NCBI RefSeq assembly: GCF_044466355.1
Contig: NZ_JBITMQ010000013.1
Coordinates: 248,001-312,000, forward strand
DNA length: 64,000 nt
Reading direction: 5' to 3'
From: Actinophytocola sp044466355
GTDB lineage: Bacteria > Actinomycetota > Actinomycetes > Mycobacteriales > Pseudonocardiaceae
Shown here: positions 32,978 to 41,537 of the stretch, piece by piece
Layout of the letters: every line of letters starts with the position of its first letter
How positions within the stretch are numbered: the first letter of the stretch is position 1
Program-made: the position numbers and the translations under genes
The notes under the pieces: generated by a model
What the model was told of the DNA's origin: nothing
Seen by the model: only the letters and a program-made list of their open reading frames with translations
Database searches by the model: none

Positions 32978-33709
32978 GTGGACCTCTCGAACCTCACCCC
33001 CGAGCAGCTCGCCACCATCCAGGCCGTGCTCACGGCTCAGCCGCAGGCCCCGACCAACGCCGGTGTGGCGGCCAACGTCACCCCCGCAGCGCCGACCGCC
33101 GAGCCCGCCCCGACCGTCGAGGTGTCCGTCGGCGACGTCCTCGGCAGCTCGGCGTACGGCCCGGCGCTGTTCGCCAAGGAAGACCCGATCGGCACCAGCT
33201 TCACCGGTGTCGTGGCCCAGCCGACGCGGGCCGTACAGCTGCGCGACTTCACCACCAAGGCCCCGCTGTTCTTCGACGACGGCCGCCCGAAGCCACAGCT
33301 GATCATCGGCCTGGACGTGCCGGTGTCCGAGCGTCACCCCGAGGGCCGCGCCACCTGGTACGCCAAGGGCAAGGACATACCGGAGATCAACAAGGCGATG
33401 ACGGCGGCCGGCGTGCCCACCGAGGTCATCAAGCAGGGCCTCGAGGTCGGGGCGACGATCACCGTCACCTACGCCCGGGACCAGAAGAACCCGCGCTACC
33501 CGAACGCCAACCCGTCGAAGATCCGCGAGGTCGTGTACGTCCGGCCCGGCACGACCCCGCCGCCCGCGGCACCGACCGCACCGGCCCAGCCGGCGGCCCC
33601 GGTCACCCCCGCACCGGCCGTCGCGCAGGCCCCGGCAGCCAACGCCCCCAGCCCGGAGGTCGCGGCGCTGCTGGCCCAGCTGCAGGCCGGGCAGACCCCG
33701 GCGGCCTGA
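32978..33709 (+). CDS. Phage protein with Pro/Ala-rich tail, possible ssDNA-binding type
   Basis: GTG 32978 is chosen because AGGAAGAG lies about 10 bases upstream; ATG 32948 directly after the terminator is the alternative. The 243-residue product has an N-terminal helix (L-T-P-E-Q-L-A-T-I-Q-A-V-L), a central beta-rich domain (about 60-185) and a long Pro/Ala-rich tail ending in a helix (V-A-A-L-L-A-Q-L-Q-A-G-Q). The architecture and replication context resemble phage ssDNA-binding proteins, but no diagnostic motif proves it. Confidence 0.55.
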   Translation: MDLSNLTPEQLATIQAVLTAQPQAPTNAGVAANVTPAAPTAEPAPTVEVSVGDVLGSSAYGPALFAKEDPIGTSFTGVVAQPTRAVQLRDFTTKAPLFFDDGRPKPQLIIGLDVPVSERHPEGRATWYAKGKDIPEINKAMTAAGVPTEVIKQGLEVGATITVTYARDQKNPRYPNANPSKIREVVYVRPGTTPPPAAPTAPAQPAAPVTPAPAVAQAPAANAPSPEVAALLAQLQAGQTPAA

Positions 33710-33720
33710 CCCCACCCCGG

Positions 33721-33758
33721 AAGCCCCGTCCTCGGCAGTACGTCGGGGGCGGGGCTTT
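33721..33758 (+). terminator. Hairpin terminator or attenuator
   Basis: AAGCCCCG (33721-33728) pairs with CGGGGCTT (33750-33757), with a short T-run (TTT) at the end of the stem. It lies between the Pro/Ala-rich protein and the next gene. Confidence 0.6.
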
Positions 33759-33780
33759 CCCCTACCGGAAGGACACGACC

Positions 33781-34077
33781 GTGAGCGACCAACACGCCCC
33801 GCCGTGGGTGGCTGCGGTGCTGCCCGAGGAGATCGGAAGGCAGCGCACGGCGAGCTGGCCGGACTTCCACCCCGAGGACTTCTGCCACCGGTGCGGGCGG
33901 CGCAACCCGGTCTGGTACGTCGATGCGGAGCTGTGGAACAAAGGTACGGCGGAGCGTCGGGCAACAACAGGCTTCGACTCCGTGCTGTGCCCATCCTGCT
34001 TCGTCGAGATGTACGAACGGAAGACCGGACAGCAACCTCTCTGGCGCGTTGACCCCTGCGGTCTGGAGACCGCGTGA
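33781..34077 (+). CDS. Small phage zinc-ribbon protein, 98 residues
   Basis: C-H-R-C-G and C-P-S-C pairs about 30 residues apart form a probable zinc ribbon, with W-Y-V-D-A-E-L-W-N between them as in some phage HNH-associated proteins. GTG start. The stop overlaps the helicase GTG by 4 bases. Confidence 0.6.
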   Translation: MSDQHAPPWVAAVLPEEIGRQRTASWPDFHPEDFCHRCGRRNPVWYVDAELWNKGTAERRATTGFDSVLCPSCFVEMYERKTGQQPLWRVDPCGLETA

Positions 34078-35855
34078 GGCCCGACGTCTACGGCGACCTG
34101 TCCGCCGACGGCTCGTCCATCATCCTCGTACCCGGGTCCGGCGACGTGCACGCCCTCCGCGAGCGGGAGCTGGCGCTGCTGACCCCACTCGTCAAGCTCA
34201 CCACCCCGCCCGTCGGGCTGACCCTGCCGCTGTCCTGGCCCGCCGTCGTGCAGCTGGCCGAGACCTACGGCAGCCGGTTAAAGCCCCAGGGGCGGCTCGT
34301 CGAGTGGATTCAGGCCGAGGCGTTCAAGCGGGCCAACCCCGTCGGCAACGAGCCGATCATGTACCGGCTGCTGTCCCTGCCGGACGGCCTGAAGCCCCGG
34401 CCCTACCAGTACTCAGGTGCCCGGCTGATCGCGGCGGTGGGCAAGGTCCTGATCACTGACGAGCCGGGTACGGGCAAGACCATCACCACGATCCTCGGAC
34501 TGCTCAGCCGGGACCAGGACGTCGAGCTGCGCACCTTCCCGGCCGTCGTCGTCTGCCCGGCGTCCGTCGTGGACAGCTGGGTCAAGGCGTGGCAGACCTG
34601 GGCCCCGCACCTGACCGCCCTCGCCTGGCGCGGCACCCCGGCGAAGCGGCGCAAGCTGGCCGGGATCGCGGACGTCTACGTCGCCAGCTACGACACCGCG
34701 CGCATCGACATCGGCACGGCGGCCAAGCCCGGCCCGCTTACCGACCTCGCACCGGCGGCCGTGGTCGTCGACGAGTGCCACCTCATCAAGAGCCCCGACG
34801 CCGCGCGCAGCAAGGCAATCCGCCGCCTGGCGGCCGGAGCCGAGACCGTCGTCGCGCTGTCCGGCACACCCATCACCCACAACCCCGGCGACCTCTGGCC
34901 GACGCTGGTCTGCCTGGAACCCACCGCCTGGCCGTCCCGCGAGCGCTGGGTCAACCGGTACTGCACCGTCGTCCCCGGCGACTACTCCGACACCATCATC
35001 GGGCTGAAGCCCGGCCAGCCGGAGAACGAGTTCCGCACCGCGCTGCTCGGCGCGCACCGGCGCGTGGCGAAGGCCGACGTGCTCGACCAGCTGCCGCCCA
35101 AGGTCTACTCGGTGCGGACCGTCGAGCTGCCGGAGATCAACCGCAAGCGGTACGCCGCGATGGAGCGGGACATGCTCGCCGAGCTCGACGACGGCCAGGA
35201 GCTGTCGGCCTTCTCCGTGCTCACGCAGCTCAACTTCCTCTCGGCCCTGTCCTGTGCGGATGCCGACGTCGAGGTCACGACGAGCGTGGACGAGGAGACC
35301 GGCGAGGAGAAGCAGCACTACCACGCCGTGCTCAAGGCCCCGAGCTGGAAGGTCGACGCGCTGCTCGAAGTGCTGGAGGAGCGGCCCGGCTCACCCGTCG
35401 TCGCGTTCGCGCAGTCCCGGCAGCTGATGACCCTGGCCGGGCACGCGGCCGAGAAGGCGGGCTACAAGGTCGGGTACATCGTCGGCGGGCAGACCCCGGC
35501 GCGGCGCACCGAGAACGTCGACGCCTTCCAGCGAGGCGAGCTGGACCTGATCTGCGTGACCACCCAGGCCGGCGGCGTCGGCATCACCCTGACCGCGGCG
35601 AGCACGGCGGTGTTCTTGCAGCGCCCCTGGTCCCTCGTGGACGCCCTCCAGGCCGAGGACCGCCTGCACCGCATCGGGGCCGAGCAGCACGACTGCATCG
35701 AGATCATCGACGTGGTCGCGGCCAACACCATCGACAGCCGGGTCCGCGAGGCGCTGAGGGAAAAAGGTCAGCAGCTCTCCGACCTGGTCCAGGACCCCCG
35801 CATCGTCAGCGAGCTACTCGGCGGTGCGTCCACTTCAGACAGGAGAGCAGCATGA
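34074..35855 (+). CDS. SNF2-family DEAD/H helicase
   Basis: The 593-residue superfamily 2 ATPase has Walker A (D-E-P-G-T-G-K-T, about residue 128), motif II V-V-D-E-C-H, motif III L-S-G-T-P-I, and C-terminal motifs V (T-Q-A-G-G-V-G-I-T-L) and VI (Q-A-E-D-R-L-H-R-I-G). It likely remodels or unwinds DNA during phage replication or recombination. The GTG start overlaps the zinc-ribbon stop. Confidence 0.9.
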   Translation: MRPDVYGDLSADGSSIILVPGSGDVHALRERELALLTPLVKLTTPPVGLTLPLSWPAVVQLAETYGSRLKPQGRLVEWIQAEAFKRANPVGNEPIMYRLLSLPDGLKPRPYQYSGARLIAAVGKVLITDEPGTGKTITTILGLLSRDQDVELRTFPAVVVCPASVVDSWVKAWQTWAPHLTALAWRGTPAKRRKLAGIADVYVASYDTARIDIGTAAKPGPLTDLAPAAVVVDECHLIKSPDAARSKAIRRLAAGAETVVALSGTPITHNPGDLWPTLVCLEPTAWPSRERWVNRYCTVVPGDYSDTIIGLKPGQPENEFRTALLGAHRRVAKADVLDQLPPKVYSVRTVELPEINRKRYAAMERDMLAELDDGQELSAFSVLTQLNFLSALSCADADVEVTTSVDEETGEEKQHYHAVLKAPSWKVDALLEVLEERPGSPVVAFAQSRQLMTLAGHAAEKAGYKVGYIVGGQTPARRTENVDAFQRGELDLICVTTQAGGVGITLTAASTAVFLQRPWSLVDALQAEDRLHRIGAEQHDCIEIIDVVAANTIDSRVREALREKGQQLSDLVQDPRIVSELLGGASTSDRRAA

Positions 35856-35956
35856 AGTACATCCGGACGCGCTGGTACCTGATCGGCCTGATGCTCGGCT
35901 CGGTCAACGGGACCCTCATCACCCAGGCGTTCTGGGGCGTGGGGATCTTCTCGTGA
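35852..35956 (+). CDS. Putative 34-residue membrane microprotein
   Basis: An ATG overlapping the helicase stop encodes a short peptide with a basic end (K-Y-I-R-T-R-W-Y) and one hydrophobic segment (L-I-G-L-M-L-G-S-V-N-G-T-L-I). Its own stop overlaps the resolvase GTG. GGAGAG precedes the ATG. Function unknown. Confidence 0.5.
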   Translation: MKYIRTRWYLIGLMLGSVNGTLITQAFWGVGIFS

Positions 35957-36423
35957 TCCGCGTCCTCGGTATCGACCCCGGCGGGACCACGGGGCTGGCG
36001 GTGCTCGACTTCCCGGACGTCTACCCCGTCGGCGAGGAGTTCGGTCAGCTGCCCCCGGACCGAGTGCTGCAGCTCGTGCTGTGGTGGCTACGGGATGCCG
36101 GGCACCGGGTCAACCTCGTCGCTATCGAGAAGTTCGTCGTATCCCGGCGCTCCGGCCGCAGCTCGACCGCGCAGGCAGGCGAGCAGGCCCGGCTGATCAT
36201 CGGCGGGGTAGCCCAGCTCTGCCAGCAGCACGGCGTCCGGCTCGTCCAGCGCCCGGCCGGGGTCGTCAAACCCTGGGCGACCGACCGGCGGCTCGACGCG
36301 GCGGGCCTGCTCGCACCCACCCGAGGCATGGGCCACGCCCGCGACGCCGCCCGGCACGCCCTCTACGCGGCCGTCCGAGACCTGCGGCTGCCCGATCCAC
36401 TGTCCACGAAGGAGAGAACGTGA
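35953..36423 (+). CDS. RuvC-like Holliday junction resolvase
   Basis: The 156-residue protein has the RNase H-fold resolvase acidic residues: L-G-I-D-P-G-G-T-T-G at the N terminus, V-A-I-E-K-F in the middle, and H-A-R-D-A-A-R-H-A near the C terminus. It would resolve branched DNA made during replication or before packaging. GTG start, overlapped by both neighbours. Confidence 0.85.
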   Translation: MIRVLGIDPGGTTGLAVLDFPDVYPVGEEFGQLPPDRVLQLVLWWLRDAGHRVNLVAIEKFVVSRRSGRSSTAQAGEQARLIIGGVAQLCQQHGVRLVQRPAGVVKPWATDRRLDAAGLLAPTRGMGHARDAARHALYAAVRDLRLPDPLSTKERT

Positions 36424-36536
36424 CCGACTACCCCGCGTGGCTGGACTTCGTCCTGTTCATGTGCCTCGGCTACACCGTGTCGGACGTCACCGGGAAGGTG
36501 CTCGGCATCGTCCTGGACCGCAAGGAGGACGCGTGA
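36420..36536 (+). CDS. Putative 38-residue phage protein
   Basis: A GTG-initiated frame with 4-base overlaps on each side has a hydrophobic centre (W-L-D-F-V-L-F-M-C-L-G-Y-T-V) and a charged tail. It may associate with membrane. No homologue recognised. Confidence 0.45.
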   Translation: MTDYPAWLDFVLFMCLGYTVSDVTGKVLGIVLDRKEDA

Positions 36537-37108
36537 AGATCGTCGGACTGACCGGCAAGAAGCGCAGCGGCAAGGACACCGCGGCGACGGCCCTCGTCGA
36601 GCAGCGCGGGTTCGTGCGCGTCGGGTTCGCGGACGCCGTGAAGGACCTGGCGCTGCGGGTGAACCCCCAGATCCTGAACGCCCCGGGGCCGTACGGACGG
36701 CTGTCGTGGGCGGTCAAGCACTACGGCTGGGAGATGACCAAGAACACCCCCGAGGTGCGGCGGTTCCTTCAGGAGCTGGGCATCGGCGTGCGGGACATTG
36801 AGGACGATTTCTGGCTCAGTGCATGGACCCGCGCCCTGGTCCGGAAGCACCCGCAGGCACAGCACGTGGTCGTACCTGACGTCCGCTTCGCTAACGAGGC
36901 TGAGGCACTGCGGTCCGACTTCTGGGTACGAGGCGACGCACTCCTGATCCGCATCGAGCGGCCCGACCTCGCCGACGACGGCGACCGGCACGTCTCCGAG
37001 ACCGAGATGGACCGCATCGAGCCGGACCTCACGATCGTCAACGACGGCACCGCGGCGGACCTCCGGGCGAAGGTGCTCGCGGCCTACGACGAGTGGGTGG
37101 GCGCGTGA
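36533..37108 (+). CDS. Phage deoxynucleoside monophosphate kinase
   Basis: It phosphorylates dNMPs to dNDPs for phage DNA synthesis. The 191-residue P-loop protein has Walker A G-L-T-G-K-K-R-S-G-K-D-T at residues 5-16. It also has D-V-R-F-A-N-E-A-E-A (P-D-V-R-F), characteristic of the phage dNMP kinase family, and H-V-S-E-T near the end. GTG start. Confidence 0.85.
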   Translation: MKIVGLTGKKRSGKDTAATALVEQRGFVRVGFADAVKDLALRVNPQILNAPGPYGRLSWAVKHYGWEMTKNTPEVRRFLQELGIGVRDIEDDFWLSAWTRALVRKHPQAQHVVVPDVRFANEAEALRSDFWVRGDALLIRIERPDLADDGDRHVSETEMDRIEPDLTIVNDGTAADLRAKVLAAYDEWVGA

Positions 37109-38157
37109 AGATCGGCTCCCTATGCACCGGGTACGGCGGGCTGGACATGGCCGCGCGCAACGTCTTCGGCGGTCAGCTCGCGTGGGTGTCGGACATCGAG
37201 CCCGGCCCGATCACGCTCCTGGAGCACCACCACCCCGGCGTGCCGAACCTCGGAGACCTCAAGGTCATCGACTGGTCGGCCGTCGAACCTGTCGACATCC
37301 TCACGGCCGGCTACCCGTGCCAGCCGTTCAGCAACGCGGGACTCCGGAAGGGAACCGATGACCCCCGACACATCTGGCCCTACATCGCCTACGGCATCGA
37401 CCGACTCCGGCCCCGAATCGTGGTACTCGAAAACGTTGGGGCCCACCTCAAGCGCGGCTTCCGAGTCGTGGCCGCAGACCTTGCCGCGCTCGGGTACCGC
37501 GTCGCGTGGACACTGCTCCGTGCTTCCGACGTCGGTGCCGCCCACCGGCGGGAGCGACTGTTCATCGTTGCTGCCGACACCTCACGCGAACATGACGACT
37601 GGCCCGGGAACGTCCGGCCGGGACGGTGGGCTGAACATCCAGACGGCGGTGGCCCGGCTGGTGGGCTGAGCCTGCTTCCGACACCGACAGCCAGAGACTG
37701 GAAGGGCAGGAACCAACGGGACGACGAGACCTGCCTCCCCGGCGCGGTCTTCCCCCTCCTGCCGACGCCGACCGTCGGGAACGTCACGGGCGGCAACCTG
37801 ACCCGGAGCGGGGCACGATCGGACGAACCCCTTCTGCCTGGCGTGGTGGCGCAGGCGACGCAAGGCGAGGCCGTCGACTGGCAGGAGTACGAGCCGGCCA
37901 TCCGCCGGTGGGAGTCCGTGCTCGGGCGTCCGGCCCCGTACCCGGCGACCCGCGGCCCACGCGGCGGCGTGAAGGTGGCCCCCGCCTTCGGCGAGTGGCT
38001 GATGGGCCTGCCCGCCGGGTGGATCTCCGAGGTCCCCGGGCTGTCCATCAACGAGCAACTCAAGCTCGTCGGGAACGGCGTGGTGCCGCAGCAGGCAGAG
38101 CACGCGATTCGGTGGCTTGTCGACCAGATCGCGACAGCCCAGGCCGCCGCGGCCTGA
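37105..38157 (+). CDS. C5-cytosine DNA methyltransferase, orphan
   Basis: The 350-residue enzyme has motif I (G-S-L-C-T-G-Y-G-G-L-D), catalytic motif IV G-Y-P-C-Q-P-F-S-N-A-G, motif VI V-L-E-N-V, motif VIII R-R-E-R-L-F-I-V-A and motif X V-G-N-G-V-V-P-Q-Q-A. The variable target-recognition region lies at about 185-285, with L-L-P-T-P-T twice. No restriction enzyme is adjacent, so it probably protects phage DNA from host restriction or marks it. The recognition sequence is unknown. Confidence 0.9.
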   Translation: MKIGSLCTGYGGLDMAARNVFGGQLAWVSDIEPGPITLLEHHHPGVPNLGDLKVIDWSAVEPVDILTAGYPCQPFSNAGLRKGTDDPRHIWPYIAYGIDRLRPRIVVLENVGAHLKRGFRVVAADLAALGYRVAWTLLRASDVGAAHRRERLFIVAADTSREHDDWPGNVRPGRWAEHPDGGGPAGGLSLLPTPTARDWKGRNQRDDETCLPGAVFPLLPTPTVGNVTGGNLTRSGARSDEPLLPGVVAQATQGEAVDWQEYEPAIRRWESVLGRPAPYPATRGPRGGVKVAPAFGEWLMGLPAGWISEVPGLSINEQLKLVGNGVVPQQAEHAIRWLVDQIATAQAAAA

Positions 38158-38192
38158 CCGTCCAACCCCGACAACTACACAGAGGAGCACGC

Positions 38193-41100
38193 GTGGGCGT
38201 GTACAGCGATGCCTTGGTGCCCTACGTGCAGGCCGGCTGGCCGTGCGTGCTGCCGGTGCCGAGCACGACCAAGCACCCGCCACCCGTCGGGTACACCGGG
38301 GCCGAGGGAGCCGACCCCACCCCCGAGCAGTACGCCGCGTGGCACGCCGCCTTGCCGAACCACTCCGTCGCGCTGCGCATGCCGGACGGGGTCATCGGCA
38401 TCGACGTCGACCACTACGACAAGGGTGAGGTCCGCAAGCGCGGAGGCGACCACATCGCGGAGCTCGAGGAGCGGCTCGGCCCGCTGCCGCCCACCTGGGT
38501 CAGCTCGGCCCGCCCGGCGCCGTCCGGCATTCGCTTCTACCGCGTCCCGGCAGGGCGGTACCGGACCAAGCTGTCGGACTCCATCGAGATCATCCAGCGG
38601 CACCACCGGTACGCCGTCGTCGCGCCGAGCGAGCACGCCACGGCTGACCACGACTACGCCTGGTTCCAGGAGACGACGGTCGAGCCCCGGGTGTCAACGC
38701 GGTGGCCGGACGAGGTGCCGTCGATCAGTGATCTGGCCGTGCTGCCCGAAGCGTGGGTCGAGCACCTCCGCGAGGGGGCGACCGAGGCGGGCCCGGCGTC
38801 GGCGGCTGTCGGCGCGGGACAGGCCCTGCTGGCCGAGCTGGAGGACGACGACCGCGAGCCCTGCGCCGAGGTCTACAGCGCGCGGCTCAAGGCCCTGGAG
38901 ATGATGCGGGCGGCCGACTCCGGCTCCCGGCACGACACCGCCACCGAGCGCGTCCACCACCTCGTCATGCTCGGCGCGGCCGGTCACCCCGGGGTCGGTC
39001 CGGTGCTCGCCGAGCTGGCCGAGGTCTGGGCCGTCGAGATCGCGGCGGGGGAGGGCCGGGAGGACGAGCACGCCCGCCGGGCGCTCACCTCCGCGCGCAA
39101 GGCCGTCACGGAGTTCGGGCCGCGCCAGGTACCGGCTGACCCTTGCCTGCTCGCCTCGGCGGTCGAGGTGGCGGCGCCCGCGGCGGAGTACGACAGGGTG
39201 AACGGGTCCCTCACCGACGAGGAAGCCGAGTACTGGTACGACCTGGACGACGACGGTACCGAGCCCGCAAGGCTGTGGTCGGTCCGCGAGGTCATCGGCA
39301 CCCACGCCTTCGACCCGCAGGCCGGTCTCGACCTCACCCTCGCGCAGACCGTGCTCGAGCGGGTGGCCCCGGCGGTGCGCTACGCCGAGGACGCCGAGTC
39401 CTGGCTGCGCCGCGGGCCGGAGCTGTGGGAGCTGGCGGGTAAGGAGTACGCCGCCACGATCGTCACGCAGGTGGCGCAGCTCATGCCCGCGGGCAACCCC
39501 GATGGCGAGGGCGACGAGAAGGCCCGCGCGGACCGGCGCAAGCGATTCATGACCTCGGCGTCGGCCGGCGCGATCGCCAAGCAGATGGTCGCCCTTGCCC
39601 GCGACCCGGGCAGCCCCATCCGCACACGCCTGGCAGACCTCGACGCCGAGCCGTGGGTGTTCTGGGCGGGCGGGCAGGCGTGGGACCTCCGAGGCACCGA
39701 GCTGTCCGAGCTGGACCTCGACCCCGGCACCCCGCACCTGCACGCCGCGGCACTCGCCCCGGAGTGGATCGAAACGCCGCACTGGGATGCCTACCTGGCG
39801 GCAGTCCTATCCGATCCGGAGCTGCGGGCCTGGACCCTGCGCGTGCTGTCCATCGGCCTGACCGGCTACCCGGACGCCGCGTTGCCGATCCTGCTGGGCG
39901 AGCCGGGCGTCGGCAAGACCTCCCTGGTCAAGCTGATCATGTCCGTGCTCGGGACCTACGCCCATGCGGCCGACCCCCGGCTGCTCGTCGACGGCAACAG
40001 CCACGCCTCCATCGTCTACGCCCTCAAGGGCCGCCGGCTGTCCTTCATCGACGAGGGGCCGCGGCGCGGGCGGTGGGCGACCGAGCGGCTCAAGCAGCTG
40101 ACCGGCGGCGGCGAGCTGACCGGCAACCGCATGAGGGAGAACCCGATCACCTTCAGCCCGACCCACACCCTCGTGCTCACCGCCAACGACGAGCCCCAGC
40201 TCACCGACGAGGGCCTGCGGCGACGCGTCCGGCTCATCCCCTTCAGCGGTGACCCCGCGGAGGTACGGGAGCGCAGGGCGGCCCTCGGGCCCATCGGCGG
40301 CGCGGTCTGGCGCCGGGAAGCCCCGGGCATCCTGGCCCAGCTGATGCGCGAGGCGGGGCTGTGGCTGGCCGACCCGGACAGCGCCCTCACCGCGGCGGCG
40401 CCTGCGAGCGTGCGGGACCTCGCCGAGGAGATCAGCCGGGAGCAGGACACCGTGCGGACGTGGGTCGAGTCCGAGACCGAGCCGGACCGCGAGGGCATGC
40501 CCGCCATGCGGCTGTACGAGGCGTTCGCCGACTGGTGCAAGCGCCTGTCCATCCGGGACGTCCCGAGCCCGACGGCGTGGGGCCGGAAGCTGACCGACCT
40601 CGGCTACCCGTCCAAGCACGGCAAGGCAGCCCGCACCCGCCCGCTGCGGCTGTCCTACGGCGGCGGGGTGACAGTCGGCAGCTCGCTGCCTGTCGCCGAT
40701 TCGGTAACGACGCCCGTGACCTCGCCGTTACTGGTCCGTGACCGGGGTGACGGGTTGGTGACGGGTTTGGTGACGGGTTTGACCCCCAACCCGTCACCCA
40801 CGTTTCCGCAGGTAGACCATCGTGCTTCTGTAGGTGGTGACGGGTGTGACGGGTTTACTCCGGTATACCCAGAAATATCTACTACAACATCATCTACAGA
40901 AAATCAGGGGAAAGGGGAGTTTTCCTCAAACCCGTCACCGCGCGACAGAACGACGGCACCTTTGCGCAGGTCAGAGGGCGGTGACGGGTTGGCCGCTGAA
41001 CCCGTCACCAAGATCGATGATCAGTCACAGGACGGTAACGTCGCAGGTAGACCACCGTCTCGGTCCCGCAAGGCGGCTCTGACCCCCGAGGAGAAGGCCG

Positions 41101-41537
41101 CCCGGACCGAGCAGGCGCGGGCCAAGCGCGCGGCGGCTGCCGAGGAGAAGCGGCTCGCCGCGGTGGCTGAGGCCAACGGCCGGGCGCTGACCCTGCCCGC
41201 GGTTGTGGACCGGGTGCCCGGCGGCGTGGCCGTGCGGGAGGAGCCCCTCTTCGAGGCGGCCCGACTGGTCGAGGTGGCGATGGTCCGGTCCGGCGGCCTG
41301 ACGGTGGACATCGAGCACACCGGCTACCCGGTCGGCCACCGCCTGCACGCGCTGCGGACCATCCAGCTCGGCGACGCACTGACGACCGTGGTCTTCGACG
41401 GCGCCGACCCCGACCACCGGGCCGTGGCCCGCGCGTTGTTCGACCGGTGTGGCGAGCTGGGCCTGAAGCTGCACGCCCACTCGGCGACCGCCGACCTCAT
41501 CCCCCTCGCACACGCAGGAGTCCTCGATGCAGCTTGA
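38193..41537 (+). CDS. PrimPol / D5-type helicase fused to a partial PolA exonuclease domain
   Basis: The 1114-residue product combines three parts. Residues about 1-230 are a bifunctional primase-polymerase domain (I-G-I-D-V-D-H-Y-D metal motif, with S-S-A-R-P-A-P-S-G and R-H-H-R-Y-A-V-V). Residues about 430-830 are a superfamily 3/D5 helicase with Walker A G-E-P-G-V-G-K-T-S and F-I-D-E-G. A low-complexity linker of about 190 residues follows. The C terminus then carries PolA 3'-5' exonuclease motifs I (V-D-I-E-H-T-G) and II (L-H-A-H-S-A-T-A-D-L), stopping just as the polymerase ORF begins in the +1 frame. Start GTG 38193 has GAGGAG upstream. Fusion or frameshift is discussed in findings. 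Confidence 0.85.
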   Translation: MGVYSDALVPYVQAGWPCVLPVPSTTKHPPPVGYTGAEGADPTPEQYAAWHAALPNHSVALRMPDGVIGIDVDHYDKGEVRKRGGDHIAELEERLGPLPPTWVSSARPAPSGIRFYRVPAGRYRTKLSDSIEIIQRHHRYAVVAPSEHATADHDYAWFQETTVEPRVSTRWPDEVPSISDLAVLPEAWVEHLREGATEAGPASAAVGAGQALLAELEDDDREPCAEVYSARLKALEMMRAADSGSRHDTATERVHHLVMLGAAGHPGVGPVLAELAEVWAVEIAAGEGREDEHARRALTSARKAVTEFGPRQVPADPCLLASAVEVAAPAAEYDRVNGSLTDEEAEYWYDLDDDGTEPARLWSVREVIGTHAFDPQAGLDLTLAQTVLERVAPAVRYAEDAESWLRRGPELWELAGKEYAATIVTQVAQLMPAGNPDGEGDEKARADRRKRFMTSASAGAIAKQMVALARDPGSPIRTRLADLDAEPWVFWAGGQAWDLRGTELSELDLDPGTPHLHAAALAPEWIETPHWDAYLAAVLSDPELRAWTLRVLSIGLTGYPDAALPILLGEPGVGKTSLVKLIMSVLGTYAHAADPRLLVDGNSHASIVYALKGRRLSFIDEGPRRGRWATERLKQLTGGGELTGNRMRENPITFSPTHTLVLTANDEPQLTDEGLRRRVRLIPFSGDPAEVRERRAALGPIGGAVWRREAPGILAQLMREAGLWLADPDSALTAAAPASVRDLAEEISREQDTVRTWVESETEPDREGMPAMRLYEAFADWCKRLSIRDVPSPTAWGRKLTDLGYPSKHGKAARTRPLRLSYGGGVTVGSSLPVADSVTTPVTSPLLVRDRGDGLVTGLVTGLTPNPSPTFPQVDHRASVGGDGCDGFTPVYPEISTTTSSTENQGKGEFSSNPSPRDRTTAPLRRSEGGDGLAAEPVTKIDDQSQDGNVAGRPPSRSRKAALTPEEKAARTEQARAKRAAAAEEKRLAAVAEANGRALTLPAVVDRVPGGVAVREEPLFEAARLVEVAMVRSGGLTVDIEHTGYPVGHRLHALRTIQLGDALTTVVFDGADPDHRAVARALFDRCGELGLKLHAHSATADLIPLAHAGVLDAA
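40747..41008. repeat. Nine-copy GTGACGGGTT iteron-like array, candidate phage origin
   Basis: The decamer occurs forward at 40747, 40758, 40770, 40837 (last base G), 40846 and 40981, and inverted at 40788, 40929 and 40999. Copies flank an AT-rich patch at about 40856-40930 that contrasts with the GC-rich surroundings. A second pair of repeats, GCAGGTAGACCAYCGT, lies at 40808 and 41044. All are inside the primase-helicase linker, where coding constraint is weak. The pattern resembles an iteron plus unwinding-element origin. Confidence 0.6.

Noticed and set aside
40747..41008. Decamer repeats as a CRISPR array
   Set aside because: Units are only 10 bases, unevenly spaced, in both orientations and inside a coding frame.
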